Source: a virus
Virus record (IMG/VR): IMGVR_UViG_3300037137_000176
Location: 1-24,500 of that record
DNA: 24,500 nt
Reading direction: 5' to 3' (one strand)
Of the stretch, positions 1 to 8,100 are shown piece by piece. Made by a program: the position numbers and the translations under genes. Each line of letters begins with the position of its first letter. The stretch's first letter is position 1. The notes beneath the pieces were generated by a model. The model saw only the letters and a program-made list of their open reading frames with translations, searched no databases and was not told where the DNA came from.

Positions 1-240
1 CGATCCCGGTAGAAGCCACTACCGCTACGACCGCTGGGGCCCCGAACGCCTCAGCGGTCGCGATCCCGGTAGAAGCCACTACCGCTACGACCGCTGGGGC
101 CCCGAACGCCTCGGCAGTAGCTATCCCGGTCGAGGCCACTACCGCTACGACCGCTGGGGCCCCGAACGCCTCAGCGCTGACGATACCCGCCAGCGATTCT
201 ACTGCCACTACCGCCGGTAGCCCGATAGCCCCGGCCGTCG
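1..240. repeat. 60-bp tandem repeats (20-residue protein repeat)
   Basis: Units start at 1, 61 and 121 and are near-identical. They share long identical blocks and differ mainly in the last ten bases and at a few positions of unit 3. A fourth, clearly degenerate unit occupies 181-240, and traces of a fifth follow. The period is exactly 20 codons, so copy-number change keeps the frame. The array may continue left of the window. Confidence 0.93.
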
Positions 241-301
241 GGATTCCTGCGCTATTGATTGTGGCTGCGCCTACCCCGCCGGCAGATAGGAGCAGCGACA
301 T
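1..301 (-). CDS. Tandem-repeat virion protein, N-terminal part (runs off left edge)
   Basis: An open frame starts at ATG 301-299, one base after the TAG stop of the upstream gene, and is still open at position 1, so about 100 N-terminal residues are visible. It begins MSLLLSAGGVGAATINSAG and then settles into 20-residue repeats of the type GIATAEAFGAPAVVAVVAST, encoded by 60-bp tandem DNA repeats. From memory, repeats with the core G-I-A/P-S/T-A-E-A-F-G-x-P occur in many phage tail or surface proteins, so a fibrous or surface virion role is likely. No strong Shine-Dalgarno is visible, and coupling to the upstream stop is probable. The function is inferred from repeat type and position only. 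Confidence 0.7.
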   Translation of the reverse strand, partial: MSLLLSAGGVGAATINSAGIPTAGAIGLPAVVAVESLAGIVSAEAFGAPAVVAVVASTGIATAEAFGAPAVVAVVASTGIATAEAFGAPAVVAVVASTGI

Positions 302-302
302 T

Positions 303-977
303 CTAGTACGCTGTTACTTCAGCCCACGAGAAGTCCAGATACCATGCAATACCCATACTGGTGACGTTGAGGACTCGATTCTCGATTACGATTCCCTGGT
401 TCTGGGTCAACGCGAAAGGATGTGTACCGTTTACGTCGTCCAGACAATCCAGCGGTCCCCATTGTGGAGGTTGGTATGTGGCAGTAGCAAGGCCAGCCGT
501 GACCATGTACGGAAATGTGGCGAAGAACTGCGCGTCTTTCGTCATGGTTCCGCCGGTCATTCCCGCCGCCACGCCAGTCGTTGTCAAATAGCGAACCGAA
601 GCCCCCCCTGGGTATGCTGCCATAGTTCCGCTACGCTTTACGGCCGCAGTGGGGGTTACGGTGTTGGTAGTGTCGTCCACCGTAAATCCCGTGACCCGAT
701 ATACGTCCAGGGAGTTCTCTTGCAATGTGCCGGCCGCAATCTGGATGGCGCGCAACGTCAGTCGAGTCAAGATCAATATGTTGGTGGCGTGCGTATTGCG
801 AAGAGTCATAATGCGAGAGTTGGCCGCCTGTGTTGCGGTGGACACGATACGAACCGAGGTTCTGTAATGCCCCAAAGCGCCATACTCTACCGGCTTGATA
901 TGTGCATGTCCGGCACGGAATGCAGTGCCGCCAACCTCTTGCACTACGCCTCCGTTGCCTTGTATTTGAATAGCCAT
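303..977 (-). CDS. Hypothetical virion-associated protein, 224 aa
   Basis: This frame starts at ATG 977 behind a clear AAAGGA ribosome binding site five bases upstream. It reads MAIQIQGNGGVVQEVGG and ends LDFSWAEVTAY. The middle is rich in Thr, Ala and Val with alternating hydrophobic residues, which suggests mostly beta structure. I see no catalytic motif, signal peptide or membrane segment. It sits in a run of small co-oriented genes after the ejection cluster, and its stop is one base from the next start. Genes of this kind next to tail genes in other phages are usually called conserved hypothetical virion proteins. I cannot name a more specific function. Confidence 0.75.
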   Translation of the reverse strand: MAIQIQGNGGVVQEVGGTAFRAGHAHIKPVEYGALGHYRTSVRIVSTATQAANSRIMTLRNTHATNILILTRLTLRAIQIAAGTLQENSLDVYRVTGFTVDDTTNTVTPTAAVKRSGTMAAYPGGASVRYLTTTGVAAGMTGGTMTKDAQFFATFPYMVTAGLATATYQPPQWGPLDCLDDVNGTHPFALTQNQGIVIENRVLNVTSMGIAWYLDFSWAEVTAY

Positions 978-990
978 GATTTTCCTTTTG

Positions 991-1398
991 TTAGTTCCAC
1001 ACCCACGCTACAGTGTAAAGCCCATAGAGTCGAGTTCCTGCTCCACCACCGCCGCCGTGTCCAGAACCAGTGCCTTGTGGATTCTTGTGTAGTATGCTGT
1101 CTGTGATAACTTTATTAGATGCTCCAATGCCACCTCGCGGAATCAGAGGTTCGTTGATCTGGCTTGTGTTGAAGCCATAGATCGTGAACCCGGTGCCGGC
1201 GATGATGTTGCCGGCGAACACTTTAAGTGTCTCCAGCATGTGCTCGTCTGCGCTGTGGCTGGCGGTCGCCTCTGGCCTAATCCACGCCTCCACAAGCGAC
1301 CCGGCAACTATGGCGGCCTGCCCAGTTACCGCGACGCTTGTGTCCGACTGTCCGGGAAAGGCCCCAAAGTCGATGGTGGTTGTGCCTGTAGTTGCCAT
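991..1398 (-). CDS. Conserved small phage protein, Gly-rich C-terminus, 135 aa
   Basis: The ATG at 1398 directly follows the TAA of the upstream gene. No clear ribosome binding site is seen, so translational coupling is likely. The start MATTGTTTIDFGAFPG and the segment AIVAGSLVEAWIRPEAT, followed by ADEHMLETLKVFAG, match a small protein I recall as common in phage tail neighbourhoods and usually annotated as hypothetical. The C-terminal third has a Gly-rich stretch (GSGHGGGGGAG) followed by a hydrophobic end, TVAWVWN. This layout is consistent with a surface or fibre-associated beta protein, but that is inference. Confidence 0.78.
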   Translation of the reverse strand: MATTGTTTIDFGAFPGQSDTSVAVTGQAAIVAGSLVEAWIRPEATASHSADEHMLETLKVFAGNIIAGTGFTIYGFNTSQINEPLIPRGGIGASNKVITDSILHKNPQGTGSGHGGGGGAGTRLYGLYTVAWVWN

Positions 1399-1803
1399 TT
1401 ATAGCTTGAAGATTCTGTTGGCACCGTTATCGTGGACGATGTTTACCGTCTGTGAAGCGGCAGGAGTAAACGGAAGCCCGGACGCCGGGGTGTCAATATA
1501 AGCAACCACTCTTGCCGTGGCATCTACTCCGGTGTGCTTGAAGTAGACGATGGCCTTGCAAGCGCTTGCCGCCGTTGCTACCAGAGACGTATCGTTCGCG
1601 TCAAAGACACCGCTCGTGAAAGTCTTGCCGGCTAAAGCTATGCTACGTCCATTATCCACGGCCCCTAGGTCTGACAGAAACTTGTGTGAAGCAAGGAACG
1701 TGTAGGTGGACAACACGAGCATGACTCGAATGTCGCCGGTGTTGATGTTAATGGATTCGTCCAGGATGCCTTCGCGGCCCGGATCATACAGTGCGTTCGC
1801 CAT
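1399..1803 (-). CDS. Conserved phage structural-type protein, 134 aa
   Basis: ATG 1803 has an AGGGG ribosome binding site six bases upstream. The sequence opens MANALYDPGREGILDE, continues with a segment about D-I-R-V-M-L-V-L and then HKFLSDLGAV. This is the pattern of a widespread small phage protein with starts like MANALY-x-x-x-R-E-x-x-L, typically encoded near tail genes. It is likely a virion protein with a beta-rich fold. No enzymatic motif is visible. It lies in the same operon as its neighbours, with three bases between it and the upstream stop and direct abutment on the downstream ATG. Confidence 0.8.
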   Translation of the reverse strand: MANALYDPGREGILDESININTGDIRVMLVLSTYTFLASHKFLSDLGAVDNGRSIALAGKTFTSGVFDANDTSLVATAASACKAIVYFKHTGVDATARVVAYIDTPASGLPFTPAASQTVNIVHDNGANRIFKL

Positions 1804-1806
1804 TCT

Positions 1807-2130
1807 TTACCCCTGTGCGTGTTGTTCAAAATCAAGAGAAAGTACGCGCCCATGCTGGTCGCGAGACTTTACGGTGACGGTCCATGTGCCGCCAGATTTC
1901 GCCATAATTGCTGCGATCTTTTCTAATTGAGCGCCCTGTGCGCTCTGGTGTTTGGTCAAGGAAGAAACAACTCTATCTAAGGATTCGATCAAGGCTGTTG
2001 GTTGTTGCTCCACCACTACTGGCTCCGCCGTTTTTGGAGTGAGAGCAGGCGCTTTTTTTGGCGGCAACACATCCGGCCGATACTGACCCCCTAGCCGCGC
2101 CACATCCTCGCTCTTTATGACGATAGGCAT
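1807..2130 (-). CDS. Hypothetical protein with Pro-rich N-half and helical segment, 107 aa
   Basis: The gene begins at ATG 2130, inside the last 16 bases of the 2171-codon gene, in another frame. The best upstream purine run is AAAGG about ten bases away. The N-terminal 40 residues are Pro/Lys-rich (LPPKKAPALTPK) and probably disordered. Residues about 45-75 could form a helix or coiled coil (IESLDRVVSSLTKHQ), and the rest, about KSGGTWTVTVKSRDQHGR, looks like a beta hairpin. I do not recognise a family. Its position suggests an accessory virion or assembly factor. Confidence 0.7.
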   Translation of the reverse strand: MPIVIKSEDVARLGGQYRPDVLPPKKAPALTPKTAEPVVVEQQPTALIESLDRVVSSLTKHQSAQGAQLEKIAAIMAKSGGTWTVTVKSRDQHGRVLSLDFEQHAQG

Positions 2131-5100
2131 GATATGAGCCTTTGCACTTTCTCTGCATCGCTATCTATGCTCGCCAGGGCCTCACCAGCCGGCATAGAAA
2201 CATCCACCTGCCTTCCTGTCTCGCTTTCGATGGCGCTGACCTTCACTATAGCCGCTTCGTTCAGTTTGTTTTGGGTAATAGGGGACGGAGTAGAGGTAGC
2301 AGAAAACTCGCTGTTCGTGTCGCTCATGTTCTCAATAAACCGATTGATGGCGACCCGGCTGTCAGATGCAACATACCCCTTGAAGTTCCCGGAATCCCAA
2401 TACTGAGCCACATACTCCCAGTTGTTGTTGAGGTATTTCTCCAGTTCCGGGCCTGTGACCATGAGATTGTTCATGCCCACTATCGCTTGCTCTGCCTGAC
2501 TGGTTGCTTCTTTGGTGGCAGCAACACCCTTGTCCAGCACTTCTGCCGCCTTCGCTTTGATGTGTTCGGCAGTAAAGTATTGTGCTTTGTAGGCATCCTT
2601 CTTAGTCTCATTTGCTACGTAAGCAGGGGTGTCTTCCTTGATCTTTTCCTCGAACAAGGCGATGCCGTCCGGCTTCATCAGTTCCTTGACACGAGCAAAT
2701 TGCGCGTCTCTCGTGTTGCCTATGAATTGGAATCCCATAGACTCGTGAACGATGTCGTACTTTACCTTTGGATCAAACGTTCTGATCTGCGTACCATCAT
2801 CCTCCGTCCACGCAACTTTACCTGCATCCTCAGAGGAACCGAATGCCGATACGTCATACGTGGCACCAGGAACGGTGCTATGTTCTTTGAAGAACTTTGC
2901 CATCGTGAGGTTGGGGTCTAGCGCGAGCGTCTTAATGCTGCCGCCAGAGAGTTTCGTAATCGTCTTGTTAAACGCCCCCTCGCTGGCGGCAATATCTAGC
3001 AGTCGAGCACCGCTCTCGCTATATGCCTTAACTATGGCGTTGCCAACGATCTGCTGAACCTCGCGAAACCCAGGAATGCTGGTGGCAATGTGATCGTCGA
3101 AATTGCCGCGATGTGTAACGTATTCATCGCTAAACGCCTTGATGCCAGAAATGTCCAGCACCGGCTTGTACGTCTTGACATCTGGCGCGCGCTCTCCGCG
3201 TGACGCGGCAGAGAAAAAGTTTGTGAATCCTCTGCCGTCACCCCGAAGGTCTGTGGATGCTACGCTACTCTTGAAGATGGCAGTATCCTGTGGAACCAAT
3301 GAGAACGCGGTACCATCAGGCAACACTGTATGATCCCCCTTAAGGGCTGCGGGTCCAACGACAGTGGCATCGTGATTCCACGGCTCCACGTGTCCGTCTG
3401 TGTACTCCAGTCCATTCGTGGTGGCGATGGACTCTTGCTTAAAGCGTTTTGCTATTGCCAGAGACTCGTCTGCGGGGGCAAACATCAGAAAGTTGCGCCC
3501 TTGATCGACGCCCTTGTATGTGCCGGACACATCGTAATGCTCTATCCCTCGCTTCGTCAAGAGAGAGTCCAGAGCATCGTTTGCAACGGCGTTTGTGTCT
3601 GCGTCATGCTCATCTTTATTGGCGGTGACTATAGCCCAGCCGGTTTTTTTGAGGGCGGCCTCTGGGTCTTCGCGGAAGTCGTCGTAGACGGCGTTTTGCT
3701 GTTCTTGCGGCGCAACGCCAGTAACGTTGCCGCCGCTTTCGTTTGTGCTTGATCCAGGAGTGTCATAGTTAATCCCGTGTGCTTGTAGCGCTTCTTTTGC
3801 GCCATCGGAAAAGAATTTAGATGCAACGCCAGCGCCCAACTTGATGTACAGTTGTTGCTCGAAAAACCACAACACCGCCTGCACCTGACTGTGGCTGTAC
3901 CCTTCTGATTTGGCTACATTTCTAACCAACAGCTTGATGGCTCTGCGTTCAGGCTCAGAGGGCGAATCTTGTAACTGTCCTTGCTTGTTTACCAGAAGAC
4001 CGAACTGACGCAAGAAGGTTCGTGTCAACCACTTGTCAACCGTGACCTCTGTGTCGATGCCATTCAAGTTCAACGCAAATGGACCCACTTTCGGTCCAAA
4101 CAAATACACGCCTAACTGGGTGTTACCTTTCTTGCCGGGAACTGCGGGGGTTTTGAAAACACCAGACCGCATCCTCTCTGCACGTAACTCTGCAATGGTG
4201 TGTTCGGTCAACAACCATTCTGTGGCACCTTCTCTGCCGCGCTCCGCGATCATGAAATTCAGATGCGCTATTGCTTTTGCGTTATTTTTTCCGTAGAGAC
4301 TCCACGCTGCCCCGGTATTCGGGTCTGCTTCTGGAACCAATCCTGTTTCGACAAAGTGCCTGTAGGCGTCAATGGCATGAACCCAGTTTTCGTTCGCCTG
4401 TGTTGCCGGCGACAGAATGGCTGCCACTATACTGTACGTTTGGCGATGGCTCTCGTCATTCAATTCTGGAATGAGGCGCGTTGAGAGTTCGTATGCCTGT
4501 TTGATATCTCCACTGTACCAGTCCAACCCGGTTCTGGACTGAGTTATTTGATACTGGAATTCCTGCGTCACCATCTTCACGGCGCGAGCAAAGTGTTCTG
4601 GATTTTTGAAGTCCAGTGCTCCACCAAACTGATCGCGTATCAAGGCATCAAAATGGGCCCCTATTTCCTCTATGGTATTCTGCTTCTTGCCGAGAGGATT
4701 TTTGCTTTCGTCTCGATAGGTTACGGCGGTGCTTACATTGCCGGGCTCGCCGTCACCTTGAAGCTGTCTCCGTTCTTCAAGATAGTTTCGTGACCGCTCA
4801 GAAAGGAATTCTCCGACAGGGGCAATTCCTTCCCCGACTCTACCGCCAACAGCACCCTCTGGTCTGCGTATAACGAGTTGTAGTGGCTCAGGTATTGTGG
4901 AATAGGTTGATTGAAGCGACGCTCGTATTGCTGCGCGGGCGTCGGAGATTGTGGTGGTTTTATTGAGGGCATTATGTGCATCCTTCATCATGGCGTACGC
5001 TTTAGGAAGCGCCGCCTTCAAGAGTGGGCGTTGCGTGTAGTATAGCACACTTAATTGCGCAAACAGTTCCTCGCGAACCATGTTATGTACGGCCACCATG

Positions 5101-8100
5101 CTACCGTAACCGCTCGCCATGGCCTCTTGCGGGTTCCATGTCAAAGCCACGAAAGGGTATGACAAAAAAACTTTCAGGTTGTGGTTTGCGGTAGTTAGCC
5201 ACACCTCTTTGGCTTCTGCAATCACGGCACCAGGATATGTGCGTTTATGACTGACAGGGTCTATCGCAATCTCAAAGAGAGGAGAACTGTAACTAGACAC
5301 ATCGTTGCGACCATTCACCTTGCCGAATGTATCTAGCTCGTGGCCTAGCTCATGAATCAACGTTTGAAACAATTGCCTTCCTGCGGCTTCGTTGCCATTC
5401 ACTGCGGCCTGAAACAAAGCGTCATTAAACCCTATGCTTCTTTCATTGTCGCCTATCAGCCCATGACGCCCGTTTTCTTTTGTCGTGCCCGGGGTATATA
5501 GGTGAAAACTAGACAATCCTTTGATGGCGGCGTCTGGTACTCCGGCCGCCAGCACGTCCCGAATGAGCGCTGCCAGCACTGGATGTTCGCTGATGTTGAG
5601 CGACCTGCCTCCGCCAATATCTTTGATTACTCTGGATGTGTCTCTTACAATTAACTCAGCGTGTTGCCTAACTTCACTCAACGACGCTTTGAGTGGTCCG
5701 CGCTTGATGTTTGAATGAATAGCCAACGGCGACGACCATCCGTCGCCACTTTTCTTGATTGTCAGCCTACCCTCTAGGATTACGGTAGTACCCATTTTGG
5801 GTACTATAGTACCCGTTTTGGGTACTACTTCACCAGCCCCGAGTTGATTATCCCCGGTGACGCGCCCCGCTTCTGTTTGACGTGCTGTGGTAGCTTCAGT
5901 CCCTTGCTGGCCTTGTCCCACTCGGCCACCTTCCCCGCCCCTCCCAGGGCCTTCAGTCCTGCCGGGCTGTGTGCCCACCCCCTCTGCGCTACGCTGGCGT
6001 AAGGCATCGTTCACTCCTACTGGTTGTTCACGTTTCGTGGACACAGTCTGGTTCTGAACAGACTTCGCTTGTTGTCGCTCTGCTGCTCGTGCTTTAGCTT
6101 TGTCGAGGCTGACGACTGTTTTTAGGGTCGCCGCCAGCGCGTCATGTTCTGCCCCTGCCGGCAGGGCACCCATCTGTTGCAGAATTTCTGTAGCCTGAGC
6201 GCGGCGCATTGGATCATGCGGCACCCATACTTGCTCGACGGTGCTCTGGTTGTCGTACTGTACCGCGCTCGCCGGCAAGGCTTTGCCATTGATACCGATA
6301 TAGACCGATTGTTTGGAGCCGTCTGCGGAAGTGTGCTCCGCCATGACGCCGCCAGTGGTCGCGATCCTCGGGGAAATCTTGAAGGAGCTACCGGGCTCGA
6401 CCCCAGAGACGGCCCCGCCCGCTACCGGCACACCGGGGACATGAGGGGCGGTGGGCGTGGGCGTTGCCAGCGAGCCTACGAGTTGTCCGTGTTGTTCTGC
6501 GGCCAGGGCGCGTAAATGCGCGGCAGCCGGAGCTCCGTACCGGGTGCCGTAATGTTGAATAACCTGTCTGGCTTGATCGCGTAATTGGGCCGCCTGGGCC
6601 ACGAGCGGGGCGCGCTCTGGGGCGGGGGCGGCCTGCGCTTGCCGTTCCAGGTCGCTGGCGTGTAACAGGATGCCTGCCACATCCCCTGCCGTTTGTCCAT
6701 GCAGCGTCTCACTGACTCCGGGTGGAGCGGCACCTAGGCTTCTCTGCCTGTGTCCTGTGACCGGGGTCAACGGGGCATCTACAATAGCCTGAATCGAGGC
6801 TAGCGGGTTTTGGGTATCCACCTCTATCTGGCTGGGCGTAAGGGCCACTAGACGAGCTTCTTCCGTTGCTCTGGCCGCATACACCGCATCTGCGTGCGCT
6901 TGCGCCTTGTCGACCACCGGAACCTCGGTGACAGGCAAAGGCTCTGCCATCGCGATAGCTACTTGATTAGGATTAGGAGGTGGCAGCGCTGGCACTGGTT
7001 GCGCTGTTGGCGTTTGTGTTTGTTGTGTTGGCTCCAGAGTCAGAGGATCGACCCCAGATGTATCGTTTGTTGCTGGATTGACAACGGGACTGACAACGGG
7101 CCTTTCACCAGGACCGGCAACAGTGGAGGCAGGTGTTTTTTGCGAAACTGGAACTTGCAACGAAATGGGAACGTTTGACGCAATGGCTACCGATGCCTGC
7201 TTAGACCATGCGGCAGCTGCTTCTTTATTGACGACAGCAATATTGTCAAAAACTACTTTGGCGGCAGCGGCGCGCATCAAGGGTGGCGCGTCTCCGTTCT
7301 CTAGCGCGGCAGCAATTCGTGTATTTGCTGCGGCCCTATTGACTACGTGACTCAACCCAAATGGAGCCAGCATGGTTGTCATAACCAGAGCAGCGCCAGC
7401 CCCCTGCAACCCTTCCTTTATAGGATCATGCCCCTTCACTCCGTACGACGATTCGACGCGGGCCTCCAAATCGTTTTGGAGATATTCCGTACCCGACTCC
7501 CCTAGCGTAGTTTTTGCGAGTTGCCGAAAGAATGGTTTGACGATTCCGGTTTCCGTGACATCGCGCACTGCATTGCGTGCGGCAGCCTGCCCTATGCCTT
7601 TGAATGTTTTAACGCTGACCCCCAACAGCTGAGCCCCAAAGAGGGTGCCAGCCGCTTCAAATCCGCCCTCGATAATGTAGTTGATCCAGCCGGCTTGATT
7701 GGCGTCTCGCTCTGTTCCTCCTGCGGCCAACACGGCTTCTTTGGTTTGTTGTGCCTGCGAGCCACCATACAACGCGAATCCGCCAGCCACTATCGCACCA
7801 GTGGCCGCCACCGCCCCCAGCGGAGCAGCCGCTATTGATGTGCCCAGAAGGGCGGCGGAAGGGGCAAAAGCTCGCGCCCCCTGGGATATGGCCGTCCCTA
7901 CACCCCCCCGTCCATCTAGTTGCGCTTGAAGATAGGGGTTGTCTTGTTCGCTACGACTTGCAGCGTGAGCTATGTCTTGCCCCATTTCGTATGTGGTCTT
8001 TCCGGGCTCAGACATCCACTGCAATGCTTGACCATACATCTTCGGTAAATCTACCGCGCCCCCGGCGGCAAGTTGAGCATAAAACTCATCTTTGAGGGGC

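Noticed and set aside
1-240. CRISPR-like array
   Set aside because: The repeats are contiguous 60-bp coding units with no spacers and translate into clean 20-residue protein repeats.
241-301. A sixth copy of the GIINSG peptide (ATINSAG in the left-edge protein)
   Set aside because: Only I-N-S matches and it is N-terminal. The similarity is too weak to count with the five copies.
255-1106. 283-codon open frame on the plus strand
   Set aside because: It lies opposite three well-supported minus-strand genes with ribosome binding sites, and its product is Cys/Arg/His-rich without family resemblance.
3629-3826. Possible third nested frame in the giant gene
   Set aside because: It opens with TTG, its internal ATG at 3805 has no ribosome binding site, and the outer frame here includes the DUF3293-like region, so this is probably a shadow.
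6476-6733. 85-codon alternate frame in the giant gene
   Set aside because: It needs a GTG start without a ribosome binding site, and the product is Pro/Arg-rich without resemblance to any protein family.
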